A DNA stretch of 64,000 bases, taken from positions 168,546,690-168,610,689 of the forward strand of contig OU015496.1 of the NCBI GenBank assembly GCA_907164885.2, read 5' to 3'. Below, piece after piece: positions 11,563-22,904 of this stretch. Within the stretch, counting starts at the first letter, position 1; every line of letters starts with the position of its first letter. This stretch comes from Dolomedes plantarius (Eukaryota; Arthropoda; Arachnida; Araneae; Dolomedidae). The notes beneath the pieces were generated by a model that was given only the letters and a program-made list of their open reading frames with translations, was not told where the DNA came from and searched no databases. Both the position numbers and the translations under genes were made by a program.

Positions 11563-11695
11563 TGAAATTTTATTTTTGTAAATCGTTTGTTATACATAGT
11601 ATATATAATGTATGAAATTTCATTCATTTTTAATGAATATTAAAGAATTTTTTGTTGAAAAACCGTGTTTTCATAATTCAATTTCCACCATTGTA

Positions 11696-12275
11696 CAGAG
11701 GGTAGAAATATGCCGGATGATGAGAAAATGCTGGAACAAGAAAAATATTTTAAGATTAATTCCTTTCAATAAAAATTAATTCTGTAACATCAATTTGGAC
11801 GGAGTAAATTTGCATATGACAGAGACAAGACACCAAACATTGATGAGAACACAGATCGAACAAAAGAAAACTTTTATTTGGACTACACATTTTCCACATG
11901 GGTACCATCATGTTTTTGTTTACCATTCGCAAAGCTGTTTTTTGTGCGTGCATAACGCGTCCGTTATTCGTGATACACGTACCGTTCCAATGATCTGTAG
12001 GGTTTTTGCATGCGCTGAGCATTTAGCGACGGGAAAAAGTGGGCGCTGCCATTCGAAAATTTCGAGTTTCTTTACATATAATTGTAACGGTAAACGCCAC
12101 TTTGTTCCCAGAATCCCGAGCTCATACCTCTGAATAACTATATCTGAAATCTCATCTCGATCGGTTGATAGGAATAGTCAGTAGAGGTCCATATATCGGC
12201 AAAGTTTTTTTTATGACCACCCTGTATATATCATATTTTCCACCCAGTATAAATGTAAAGAAAATTTTTCCATGA
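11696..12275. other. Unrecognised segment between elements
   Basis: A 112-codon plus frame and an 88-codon minus frame overlap each other and match nothing I know. The sequence near 12,211-12,230 (gaccaccctgtata) resembles one terminus of several arthropod mariner-type elements, but no matching opposite end was found. Confidence 0.3.
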
Positions 12276-12452
12276 TTTCAAAACATCGCCGAAAAAGACA
12301 GAATAATGAAAGATCGAGAAGAAAGAGAAGTAGTTACACCATATAAATCACTTCAGGAAGAATTTCTTAATTTAAGCTTATGTCAACTAAAGATTCCTTT
12401 TATGAATGATACTTGCCAAGTGGAGTCAATTCCTATTAAAATTATCTTTTAA
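12276..12452 (+). other. Unrecognised 58-codon frame, possible exon
   Basis: A stop-to-stop frame encodes NIAEKDRIMKDREEREVVTP followed by a leucine-rich, protein-like stretch and a TAA at 12,450. The start resembles the short charged peptide at 346-438, which might mean both derive from one gene or repeat. No clear splice acceptor is seen. I do not recognise it. Confidence 0.22.
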
Positions 12453-12579
12453 TATTTCAAAAGTAATGCTTGTAAAACGAAACTAATAAATACGTAGCTA
12501 AACGGCCGAAGTGATTAACATCTGTTAATATATTTATATTTTCAAATTTGGACGCACTTGTCGTTTCTAGACATTCGCC

Positions 12580-12955
12580 CGAATGTGGAATACCGGGCAG
12601 ACAACGCCTTGCAGACACCAGACCACTAGAGGTCGACATCGAATGCTGACGGCCGCCCTAACTCACACTACATGGCTGCTGGCCATTCATTTAAGGAGGC
12701 ACCATAAAGGCGGCCAGCACAACCACCTGCAAGCTGGTCCCGTATTTAGGAACCAAGTCAAGTGAAGAGACAGGTACGCTTGACCCCGCACCTCCAGAGG
12801 TAAATTTGAGAACTTGAAGGACGTTGCAGCCACGGCAGATTTTACATGCACTAGCCGCCATTAGTGTACACGGCGGTGGATTTGTCAGCAACCGTCATCG
12901 AACCCGCAACCCTCAGATCACTAGCTCGACGCCTTTGCCAACCGGGGCACCGCGC
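12580..12955 (-). mobile_element. tRNA-derived SINE, second copy
   Basis: Reading the minus strand, a tRNA-like head (GCCCCGGTTGGCAAAGGCGT, then B box GGGTTCGATGAC) is followed by a body matching that of the 16-345 SINE. The shared part includes caagttctcaaatttacctc and surrounding bases. The tail differs and extends further. Divergence suggests an old subfamily split. The 66-codon minus frame inside is a by-product. Confidence 0.72.
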
Positions 12956-12995
12956 CCTGTGACATCCCTTAATATTACGAATGCACATATCTTAA

Positions 12996-13714
12996 GGGGA
13001 CAGTGGACTTTCAAACCTAACTTTTTTTGTTTTGAATGGATATGCCTGAAACCTGAATATTTGATTAGTACTATAGATATGTAAAAGTCGTTAACATTTA
13101 AAGATGAAATATTAATAATTTATGAATTTTGAATTATTAATTATATCAAAAATTGGCCTAATTAAAAATGTTCCAAGCGCATTTCTTTTGCATATAATAT
13201 GATAATTTTTATTTACAGGATACCTTATAGAACTAACATTGAAACTTATTGCTTATTTTAAGCATTCATTAAAATTATAAAGAGAAATAAAATAATAGTG
13301 AAAACACACTTTGTATTACGCTAAATACCTATAAATCATCTTTTCAAGTACAAAATTTAGAAATTCTGAGCTACGAAGCATAATTTTTTTCAATAAGATT
13401 TATTTGATATACGGTTTAGTATATAAAACTTAAATTTCTAAGCAATACGAAAATTAGAAATGCGCCTGGAGAAGTTTGAATATTCGTATGACATGAAAAT
13501 ATTTGTTTTGAGAAAAACACATTTAAAGTTATTGCTGTTAGTAACCACATAATATCTAAATTAAATACAAATGCCTATAACTACGAAAGTAAACACAGAA
13601 ATTAAAAATTCTTTTTGCAACACATTCCTACTCGTCCGTAGTTTCACAATCCAATAAAATAAAAAAAGTCGAATTTTTGGACAAATTTCACAGTTTTGAA
13701 AGTCCACTGTCCCC
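12996..13714. mobile_element. TTAA-flanked TIR element (719 bp)
   Basis: Perfect TTAA duplications (12,992-12,995 and 13,715-13,718) flank inverted ends reading GGGGACAGTGGACTTTCAAA and, reversed, GGGGACAGTGGACTTTCAAA. The interior is AT-rich and non-coding. TTAA targeting is known for piggyBac and Kolobok elements; which superfamily mobilised it cannot be told without an autonomous partner. It belongs to a group of similar elements here (38,150; 50,548; 52,648; and more distantly 35,357). Confidence 0.85.
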
Positions 13715-14004
13715 TTAATACTTCGAAGGAGCTCCGACGATTTTCGTTATTCATTGCCCGTGAACGAAATTAAATCTGTGTAAACAGCTAGTAGCTTAGG
13801 TACACGGGTTGCGAGGCAGTGATAACTAACGTTTCACAACATAATATGCAGAACACGGGTCCATAATCCCGCACTAAATACGATTTAGAGATACAGATTA
13901 TGGCATTACATCTGTAGAAAAGATAAATTTTCAAATTGTGGGCGAGGTTTAGCCATTACTGAACTTTAGGTTATTCCAAGCAATGCAACTTGTGTATTTA
14001 AATG

Positions 14005-14104
14005 TAGGGACCTTCTAAGGAAACACCGAATTGCAGTGTTTATAAAAATTGATAAACACCGCAATTCGACTGGTGTTCCAATTTTCAATTTAATTCGACC
14101 CCTA
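14005..14104. repeat. Short foldback repeat, MITE-like
   Basis: A 100-base imperfect palindrome starts TAGGGACC and ends, reversed, TAGGGGTCGA. The inner stem gaattgcagtgttta / taaacaccgcaattc has one mismatch around a 10-base loop. The TAGGG ends suggest a hAT-type MITE, but flanking 8-mers do not match, so no target duplication supports this. Confidence 0.45.
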
Positions 14105-14473
14105 CTTAGAATTATTGTCAGTAGATGTCGAATTTATTTTCATTCGCCGTATGTCAACGTGCAACCAAAATGTTTCCATTATTTTTAAATCTTCAATCAT
14201 TATTTTTAAATGTTCAATGTTACACGTAAAATTTGTAAAAAACATTAAAAAAAAGATTCTTGAATTTTTTAAGAATTTTGAGGGTGCAAATGATATATGA
14301 TGTCAGTTTAAAATATTTTAAAGGTGAGATCAAATTTCAATTCTTTGTAAACAAAACTATATTTTTTTCTACGATTAAAACATACTTCCGATCATTTTAA
14401 ACTAAAACTTACAATATATATATACATACGAGTATATATACGAGTTCATGTACCTAACTTTAATGCTTTTATA

Positions 14474-15685
14474 CACTGAAGTGCCACTGAATTAGGGATA
14501 GCAAAGCCTATGCAAATTGTGTAGCGCTGCGCATCATGTATGCGCAAGTGATGGCGCTGTGGTAACTGCATATACAGCGCGTACTGTGCTTGTTCTGAAT
14601 TAGTTGTTGGAATTGCCAGTATGGGTAAACTGCCTGATTTAGACGCCTTCGATCGCGGACAAATCGTAGGTCCGCGACGCATTCAATTTCCGAAATCGTC
14701 AGACAGCTAGGATTTTCAAGGTCGACAGTGTCAAGAGTATACCAAGAATACATGGATGGTGGAAAAAAACTAGCAATCGGGCAAACTGCAAAGGACAATT
14801 AGGCTTGACAGTGCGTGGTGAGAGACGACTCAGGCATATTGTACGTAGCCAGCGAAGCCAAACATTAGCTCAAATTACCACCCAGTTTAATGACGGTGCC
14901 AGTCGTACAGTCAGTAAACGGACTGTGCAACGCTCGCTTCACCGTATGGGTTTCGGGAGCCGTCGACCTACGAGAGTACCATTGCTCTATACTCGCCATC
15001 GGGCTGCACGTCTTGCCTGGGCAAGAGAGCACAGAGACTGGAGTGTAGAGGACTGGAAACGAGTAGCATGGAGTGATGAGTCTCGATTCCGACTACTTAA
15101 CGCCGACGGGAGGCTGAGAATATGGCGTCAGGCTCATGAAGCCATGGATCCTGCATGCCTGGCTGGAACTGTACAAGGGCATGGTGGCTCAATCATGGTC
15201 TGGGGTGTTTTTTCGTGGCACAGTTTGGGATCTTTGGTGCCTGTACCAACCTCCCTCAACGCAATTCGGTACGTAGAGTTGCTGGGTGATCACCTCCATC
15301 CGTTTATGCTGTTCTGTTATCCACACGGTAATGGAGTTTTCCAGCAAGACAACTGTACCGCTCACAAGTCTCGGTTGGGTACTGGCTGGTTGGATGAGCA
15401 TTCCTCTGACTTCTCTGTCATGAATTGGCCACCTAGAAGCCCAGACTTAAATCCTATTGAACATGTTTTGGATGTTTTGGAACAAGGCGTGAAAGGCCAT
15501 CACACAGCACCAAAGAACCTTACTGAATTATGGACAGCTTTAGCCAATATTTGGCAAGCCATTCCCGTGGAACGTTTCCAGAAACTTGTTGAATCTATGC
15601 CTCGTCGTGTGGCAGCCGTTATCAAGACCAGAGGAGGCCCAACTCGTTAGTAGGTAGGTATCCCTAATTCAGTGGCACTTCAGTC
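14474..15685 (+). mobile_element. Tc1-like transposon, nearly intact
   Basis: TA duplications (14,472-14,473; 15,686-15,687) flank 26-bp inverted ends containing GAAGTGCCACTGAATTAGGG at both sides. The 1.21-kb element carries one transposase gene. It is the best-preserved DNA transposon in the window, implying more recent activity than its neighbours. Confidence 0.92.
14621..15650 (+). pseudogene. Tc1-like transposase, N-terminal frameshifts, DD36E spacing
   Basis: The start at 14,621 gives MGKLPDLDAFDRGQIVG, the helix-turn-helix N-terminus, then the frame breaks near 14,670. A second frame resumes (SEIVRQLGFSRSTVSRVYQE) and breaks again in an A run near 14,765. From 14,805 a 281-residue open frame covers the rest. 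Catalytic residues are D in WSDESRF, D in FQQDN and E in DLNPIEH, with 36 residues between the last two. That is DD36E rather than the DD34E of classical Tc1. Two small indels therefore inactivate an otherwise complete gene of about 345 codons. Confidence 0.9.
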
Positions 15686-15687
15686 TA

Positions 15688-16970
15688 TTTAAATTTACAC
15701 TAAACTCTCTTTGAGATATTCCGTTTCCTATGTGATCTGCCGTAGAAAATGTACAGTTCCAAGCATATCGTTTTAATTGTAAACAACCATACTTCCTTCA
15801 ATAGTCTTGTTATTTTTTTCGTTTTCTGTTTTAAAATATCTTGGACAAATACGGACGCACGTGGCACAGAAATAAACTCAGTGTTTTAATAGAAGCTAAT
15901 GTTTGAAAACAGAAGCTGCATGATTCAATTTGAAGTAATTAGTTTCAGAGGCTGCAGTAATTGATGAGACATCCAGACCGGGTAGGAGAAAAATTCTAAG
16001 TTTAATTGCCTACTTAAGGAGAGTTCTTAGAAAGTATTTTAATTCAGGAATATAGGTTTGTCTTCATTACCTCAAAAAATAAGCATCTGTTTATAGTCAA
16101 TTAGAGATAGTAGTAAAAGACTTGCTTCATTAGCGATTTTCCATATTCAGAATAATGTATTTGCGGAAAATTATTTAAATATATATCATCTTTTCAGTTA
16201 CAGATATTTTGTAACGGTAAACGCATGTGGGAATTTAGAAGAAATTGCAATTTCTCGTAACATTCAAAGTCTTTCTAAATGTTTTATTTTTAAACATTGT
16301 AAAAGATGTTTAAAAGATGTAAACGATGGCCATTGTAAAAGATGGCGATTGCCATCTTTTCATCGCCATCAATGCCATCATTCAGTTAAATTAGTGTAAA
16401 CTTTAAAAAAAGGAGAAGAATGGAGTATGTTTTTTCATTACAGTAGTAAAAAACAGTCATCTGTTTTTAATTAATTAGGGATAATTGAAAGGACTTTCTT
16501 AATTAGCGATTGTTAATATTTAGAATTATGAGTGAACAGGAAGTTGTTTCAGACATATCAACTTTTTCAGTGACAGATATTTTGTAAAGGAGAAGCATAT
16601 GGGAATTAGACAGCAATAGCAGCTACTCGCCAAATTCAAAGTGCTTCTAAATGTTTTGTTTTTAAACATTTTATACAGAATAGAGGAGAATAACGGCATT
16701 AAAAATATGTATAATTCAATAATCCGCAACCCAAATTTAAACAAAATTATTTGACCCTATATTCCATAATTTCCAGGATACCAAGGTTTAAGAAATTCGT
16801 CGCTAATAAATGCCAGGAAAGTTTTAGTTTTCGATCTTAATGGTGGGGCTTAATTTTGTTTAGGTAATAGCATTTTGCCCGGTAACAGAGTGATGTCTAT
16901 TTAACATATTGTCATACTGCGAGCTTTATTTTATGATTTTCAGGTATCGACAATTTTTAATTGATACACA
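15688..16970. repeat. Old imperfect tandem duplication
   Basis: Segments at about 16,060-16,310 and 16,430-16,680 share ordered blocks: attag-cgatt, cagatattttgtaa, and gcttctaaatgtttt followed by ttttaaacatt. A weaker third copy lies at 17,310-17,520. They look like degenerate tandem copies of a roughly 370-base unit. No coding sequence is evident. Confidence 0.45.
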
Positions 16971-17190
16971 GCCGCCCATATCACATAGTGGTTAGTGTCT
17001 AGTTTTCGATTGCGCTCGGGTCGAATTCAAGGTAAGGCATGGACGTTCCCATGTTGTTACCTCATAGGGAGAAGTGTTGTTGATAACCTATATAGTGCTC
17101 TCGTAATATAGAAACCAACAAATTCTTAGTATGGATGGATCAATATCCTCAGCAGAAAGTAGTACCTGCCACGTTGAAAAAATAAGTTTT
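16971..17190 (+). mobile_element. tRNA-derived SINE
   Basis: The head contains ATAGTGGTTAGTG (A-box region) and, about 30 bases later, GGGTCGAATTC (B box), typical of a tRNA-derived promoter. A body of about 140 bases ends near an A-rich tail (gaaaaaataag). No second copy is in the window and no target duplication was identified, so the borders are approximate. Confidence 0.55.
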
Positions 17191-17837
17191 ACACTCTGAT
17201 TAGTGATGAGAGATCAGAATTCATAAGATTCATAGGCGGAAAGTTCTGAATTTAATTCTTCTCTTAATTATTCTAAATGACGTACGGGGGCTTGCACTTT
17301 CCAAATGAAAATCAAAACTCTCACTAATAAAAGTTAACATTTGGAAACTTGCTTTGTTAATGTTCGTTTTACATCAGTGTTACACATTAACAGGAAAGTA
17401 TTTTAAATATAATTAGTCTTTTGAACTCAAATATTTTGTACCTGTACAACCCTGCCAGTATTTCCAGAAATTGCAGTTTCTCGCCAATTTCATCTTATAT
17501 TAAATTTCAATTTAAAAATAATTAATTGATATCTTCTCTTATTTATATTATTGAACCTACCACAAAATTATTGCTAAGTTCGTTAAATAAAGTAGAATGC
17601 TGAATCCGGAATAACAGCCTTAAAAATACCTATAAATCAGTAACTATTTTGGAATTACAGAAATCTATTCCATTAATATCCATTGATATCAGTATTCGTA
17701 CAAATTCGTCATCAAAGAATTACTGTCAAACGAACTGAGGGATTTATTTTTACCGATGATTTTTGAGTTAATAACTAAATACCTTTTGATGAATTTTGCT
17801 TTACAGGTTCACATTTTGACAGATCGCTGAGTTAGAC

Positions 17838-18039
17838 TTATTGAGCATTTTGACATGTTGACAATTTCCAAGCTCCATTTTGAGATTTACGGGGATCATC
17901 GATTTTGGATTTACGACGAGGATGAATGACAGCAACTGAGGAATTAACGATTTCCGATTTCGTAGGGATGTCATTAGATTTCAAATACTCCTTCAATGTT
18001 TGATGAAAGAAATCGTTCCCTTTAAAACACATCTTCCTT
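17838..18039 (-). CDS. Candidate terminal exon of an unrecognised host gene
   Basis: On the minus strand, a T/G-rich tract ending TTAGCATAG precedes an open frame encoding GNDFFHQTLKEYLKSNDIPT, then KSEIVNSSVAVIHPRRKSKI, and ending NAQ-stop at 17,838. An AATAAA lies about 90 bases downstream (17,743-17,748), a good distance for a polyadenylation signal. The composition is far more protein-like than the surroundings and no transposon family comes to mind. No partner exon was located upstream, so this may be an isolated or relic exon. Function unknown. Confidence 0.4.
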
Positions 18040-18792
18040 CTATGCTAACAGACACAGACACATGTTTAACAGCTAAACAGGGAGATGTTAAAGTTACCAG
18101 CACGTATACAAAAAGAATAATAGGTCCCGGTTTGTTCGATAATTTTACATGGTTTTTTACAATTTAAAAGGAGTGAGAGCTGAGAATAAGATACAGTGGT
18201 ATCGTAAATATTTTGAGACATCATCTTAAAATATATATTAATTTTTTCTCCATCATAAATAAAAACGAGGTCAATGATTATTTTGCAAAAAAATAATTCT
18301 TTTCATGCCTCAAAATACCTTACGGATTCAGACATTTCACGTTTCATGTATTCCTGAATAGAAATATATATTTCACATCATGTCTGGAAGAAACTTTTAT
18401 ATAAAGTTTATACTATACCTCAGTACTTTTTCGCATAATTTCTATCAGATATTCGATCACAAAATTATATAGACTTTAGATTTTTCGTTTGAAATTCATA
18501 AATGTGAGATCTAGCTTTAAAGAGGATTCCAGACAACTTATTTTATTCCTTTTCTATTTAATCACGTTATATAGGGATTTTGTAACTCAAACGTGTTTTT
18601 AGATAAAAAATAATTGCTTGTATAAAACATTTTGAATTTTGTTCAATGTTGTGTATCTGGCAACAAGCAGATCGACGTGTGCAAATCAGCTTGGTATGGT
18701 GACAATGCTACCAATCAGATCAATTTCCATGAACACAAATAATAGTATCCTTACTCCATCTGAAGTCGTCTGAATGTGAGTGGGATTCATAA

Positions 18793-19411
18793 GGCCGTCC
18801 GCACACGGAGCAACTCAAAAGAAACTGATAACCGATTCCAATCACGAACCAGTCCGTGATGAGTCGTAACATATGTAATTGAATGGAGCCACGCACACGG
18901 AGCAACTGGTTACAAACCCGTCAGCAACGCGTTTGTGATCAGTCGCAGGCAACTCAACGCGCGTGTCGAGTCGCTAGCAACTTCAGTCGCCGGTTTCTCT
19001 TGCGTTGTGCGTGTTATTACACAATTTATGTTACAGCCGCTCTTTTGGCAAGCTGCCAAATGACTTACATGAGTCACGTGACTTCTGCCTAGCGATGAAA
19101 TGAAATTCTAACGTTTTTTGTTGTATGGAATATGTGCGCCCATATATACAGTCCATTTTTAAACGATTGATCAAAGACAATCTATTGTGACGATTTTTTA
19201 AAATAAATTAATTTCTGATAATAATTTAACTAAAAATAATGCCCGGAATAATGATGTTCTTCCTTCCATGACAGGTCGCAAACTATTGATTTGAGTCACT
19301 TTTGAGACGGCCCGTGTGCGGAGCCGCATCACTAACGGGTTTGCAACCGATAAGCAATTTCAGTCGCTGACCAGTTCAGTTTTCTTTGAGTCGTTCCGTG
19401 TGCGAACGGCC
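18793..19411. mobile_element. TAA-flanked MITE, PIF/Harbinger-like
   Basis: TAA duplications (18,790-18,792; 19,412-19,414) bound inverted ends reading GGCCGTCCGCACACGGAGC and, reversed, GGCCGTTCGCACACGGAAC, followed by ACTCAAAGAAAACTGA-type sequence (about 38 bases in all). CGCACACGG recurs subterminally at about 18,893 and, inverted, near 19,312. A three-base TWA target is characteristic of PIF/Harbinger, hence the tentative class. No coding capacity. It interrupts the 5' LTR. Confidence 0.72.
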
Positions 19412-19451
19412 TAAGAGGTAGCTATGTTAATAATTTGTTAGCTGTGTTTAA

Positions 19452-22400
19452 TAGGGTGAGTCGAAAAAAATAAATATTTTTCTCGGAGCGCTTTAGTGCG
19501 GAAAAGTTGCCTATTGTAATGAGAAGAAAAACGGCATAAAAAATTAAAATCGGTTATCTTCCATTCGCGCATCGTATTTAAAGTTTATGAAAAATTGCAA
19601 AAATCTCGATATTTTTGTAATTTTTTTTCTGTTAGTTAAAACTTTTAAAATAAACATACTTTAGTTTTTATGCTTGTTTTATGGTTTAAATAACCTAAAT
19701 AAATTAAATTCTGATCAATAATCTTTTTTTTTCCGTTCGCGCAACGTCTTAGTAAAAACATAAATTTATCAATATTTCGCCATTTTCACTTTGCTACACT
19801 TCGTTCGTTTTGCTAGAACAAAACACAGATTCTTCCTATGTGACTGATAAGTGTAAAATAAGAAGAGACAATAGACGTGTTAGGGCGGATTTGAAAAGTC
19901 AATTCACATCTCCTGAGGAAATTTGGGGTCCTTTCTTTGACGGACGAAAAGATGATACTTTGTTCGTCGAAAAATTGAATGCCAAGTAATTTCGCAGGAA
20001 TGTTAAAGATGAACACTATTCTCTTATCCAGAAACCTGGATCAACTTATAATGGACATGTATATCCTTCCTCGAGTTCATCAAATGATATAACTCAACGC
20101 ATTATTTATCGTCTGTCTGAACTATCAGTATCACTACAAAAAACTAGAAGTAGTAGAGTGTGATTGCAATAAAACCAGCACTGGATGTGGAAGAACGGTG
20201 TCATCCGCCGACTAGAAAATTATGTAGGACGCCCGCTACACTGAAGCATATGCCTCCTGCATTTTAATGAGCTTTCCTTTCGCCACATTTTCCAACATAT
20301 TGACGGTCGAACTGCAGGACCTAATTCTTTAAGTGGGCCAACCAGGCAGCAGCTCATTTACTGTGAAAAACTCCCTGTGGTTGATTATGAACCCATAGAT
20401 TGTTCGATTCTTGATATAGGCAGAGATTTGTTTAGTAAAGACCAACAATTCTCCAACCTTGGAGAATTGTTCAGAAGTCTTGTCAAATAGGGACCCTGGT
20501 CCTTTGTTCTATTCCAGATGGCAGAACTGCGGCCAACTGAGTCCTTAGGTTGTATAAAAGTTCATTAGATCCATCCGGAAACTTAAAATAAATAGTTGGC
20601 TTCATCTTAAAATCATATTTGCCACAAAAAGAGCAAATATTTTACTGGCGGATCAAAACATGTCTTTCAAGCAATCCAAACATCACGGTATATATTCGAC
20701 GAATTACTTCAAGTTGTCGATTTAGTAATTCAGCGAAATGCATATTTTGCGTACCCAGAGAATGTTCTGTTGGCAATGCTTGTTGATGAAAGAGAAAATA
20801 TTCGAGAGCTTGGTTACAGAAGGATCTTAGAAGCAAGACAAACTGTTATCGTACATGTAAAAACATGTACGTCAGCAATTCTTATAACTCTTCTAATATG
20901 TATCTTTAAATATCAGAGTAATAATGTGCAGTAAAAGCCATGTTTGTTAAAAAAAGGGTATACGTTAAAACCATTAAAGATGCTCAAAATAATGTATAGA
21001 CGACAAGCTTTTTAGCAATAACATAATAAAAGTTTATTCATTTGAAAAATTAGTTAAAATTAGTTAAAACAACAATGTCAATATCTTCCTTCTCACAAAT
21101 AACAACTGGCAATGCAAGCTGGGTTTTTCCATTAAATCAATTCTTAAACTCAGTTTATTCCCATACTGTGATGGACTATCATAGGGCTTTATACGGAAAT
21201 AATACAAAATTTACCTTATGCTAGGCAGACTTGATACAACTTCCTGTTATCTCATCAGCTCAGGCACAAGCTTCTTGATGATTTCCTGAAAGCGTTCACG
21301 GCTTATATACTCGTGTCAAAAGCTGATATTCAAACATCGGGTTGAACTACGTAACTTCTCCGAAATACGCCATCTACCGGAAACTGAAGACTTTTATGTT
21401 TAATTATATGACGCACGGCAGTTTGCCAAACATGACGTAATCTAAACAAAACTTGCGTCGGTGATTCGGCTTAGTTATAAATTGAATCACCTTAACTCGA
21501 ATCGGCTTAAAAAGGGAAATGCAAAATATGACGTCAAACTTCGGATTGGAAAGTAATTAACGAACCCTCAAAGTAATTCTTAGTTCATATCTCTAACACA
21601 AACCGTCCCAAAGAAGGAGACTGTCAGAAATTTCGTACCACCAAAGATAAACTTTCAAGCTTCCGATTACATTGAAATTATTAGTTTGAATTCTTGTGTG
21701 GTGTATCCTCCCCCAATGCTGCGGAACCTAAGTGAAGATAATATTAAACCATTCATCAATTCTGACACTACGCTCATCAGAGAAATACTAAAGTTTCCCT
21801 ATTACACCCAAGCTGTGGAGATGTGCGCCAAAGTTGTGAAAGAGGCCTCGAATAAAGTGTGTGGACATGAAGCTAGACATGGCTATATCCGAGCAACAAG
21901 TCTACATAGTTTATGCCTCATTTCTCAAAAAAAAATCAGACTTTAAATGAGTATATATATATATAAAAGAAAACGTAAAAAACAGGGTAAGCCAAAGAAT
22001 CCTACTCTATGGAAAATTTCTGCAAATAGATCTAAATATAATGAAAATACCACACCCAACAATTGGATGGTTGGTTGGGTAGGATGTGGATGCAACCCGA
22101 CGTGCAACCACCTCCACGTGGTGAGATCTGGGTCGTTTTGTTCTAGCAATTCGAGAGAAAAGTTGCACATTGAAAATTGCGAAAAATTGTCAAATTTCTG
22201 TTTTTTCAAAGACGTTGTGCGAACGGAAAAAATTAGATTTATGATCAGAATTTAATTTATTTAGGTCATTTAAACCATAAAAGAAGCATAAAGAACTAAA
22301 GCGTGTTTATTTTAAAAGTTTTAAGTAACAGAAAAAATACAAAAATATCGCGATTTTTGCAATTTTTCATAAAATTTAAGTGTGATGCGCGAACGGAAGA

Positions 22401-22513
22401 TGTTAACCGATTTTAATTTTTATTTTATGCCGTTTTTCTTCTCATTACAATAGGCAACTTTTCAGCACTAAAGCGTTCCGAAAAAAAGTATTTATTTTTT
22501 TCGAACCACCCTA
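19452..22513 (+). mobile_element. DNA transposon with ~380-bp TIRs and 8-bp TSD
   Basis: GTGTTTAA occurs exactly outside both ends (19,444-19,451; 22,514-22,521). The ends read TAGGGTGAGTCGA and, reversed, TAGGGTGGTTCGA, and the inverted repeats continue for about 380 bases (to about 19,830 and back to about 22,130). An 8-bp duplication with TAGGG ends fits hAT-type elements, although TIRs this long are unusual for hAT. The interior carries scattered remains of one protein gene. It inserted into the 5' LTR of the gypsy-like element, so it is younger than that element. Confidence 0.85.
19838..21946 (+). pseudogene. Remnant of a widespread uncharacterised transposon protein
   Basis: Ordered fragments in shifting frames resemble a protein family I know from arthropod and cnidarian genomes but cannot name. 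Near the start is GPFFDGRKDDTLF; then KDEHYSLIQKPG; then LHFNELSFRHIFQ and GRTAGPNSLSGP; NAYFAYPENVLLAMLVDERE (from 20,737); and a C-terminal open frame with TQAVEMCAKVVKEASNKVCG ending at 21,946. Between 20,860 and 21,620 the resemblance is lost, perhaps through a further insertion. The N-terminus is not visible. The gene sits exactly between the long TIRs, so the family is probably the transposase of this element type; that link is inference. Confidence 0.65.
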
Positions 22514-22904
22514 GTGTTTAACCTTGCTTTTTTACTTGATCGAAACTAGTGAATTTAAAAGTGTCTTTAACATGCAAGTGCGACAAGGAAGAGATCAAAA
22601 GCCATTGGGTTTAAATATTACGATGCTTCAGTTGAAAATTGGGCGAGTAATGGGGAAAGACTTGAATCATAATTTTTGTAAATGATGTAGAAGAACAGAA
22701 GAAAGTTCTGTTATTTTAAGACTTACTCGTAGAAATTTTAATATACAGATCAAAGAACTTGTGAAGCCCTGAATCTCCATAGGATTTGAAGTTGATGAAA
22801 TAGAGAAATTGCTATGAACACCCTTTTATCCGAAGCCTTTGAAAAGTACGTTTCCGGTTTTATAGGCTCAATCAGTTTGATCTCAGCTAAATCACATAGC
22901 TTTC

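Larger units (their letters stand above)
9367..11693 (-). mobile_element. Tc1/mariner element with 225-bp TIRs, split by a Helitron
   Basis: Long inverted repeats form the ends. The left arm covers 9,367-9,590. The right arm is in two pieces, 10,678-10,771 and 11,563-11,693, because a Helitron lies between them. Outer ends read TA|CGGTAGTGGAAATT and, reversed, TA|CAATGGTGGAAATT, so a TA duplication is intact on both sides. Without the Helitron the element is about 1.54 kb, a usual size for Tc1/mariner elements. Its transposase lies on the minus strand and is inactive. Confidence 0.82.
18647..22577 (+). repeat. 5' LTR of the gypsy-like element, split by two insertions
   Basis: LTR sequence occupies 18,647-18,792, 19,412-19,451 and 22,514-22,577. 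It aligns in that order with the intact 3' LTR at 31,317-31,554, giving roughly 240 bases in both. The gaps are the TAA-flanked MITE and the 8-bp-TSD transposon. Just after the LTR end, gtgcgacaaggaag resembles a tRNA primer-binding site of the GTGGCGAC type with one G lost. Confidence 0.8.

Noticed and set aside
12205..12235. Terminus of a mariner-type element (gaccaccctgtata)
   Set aside because: No matching inverted end or TA pair was found to the left; kept only as a remark.
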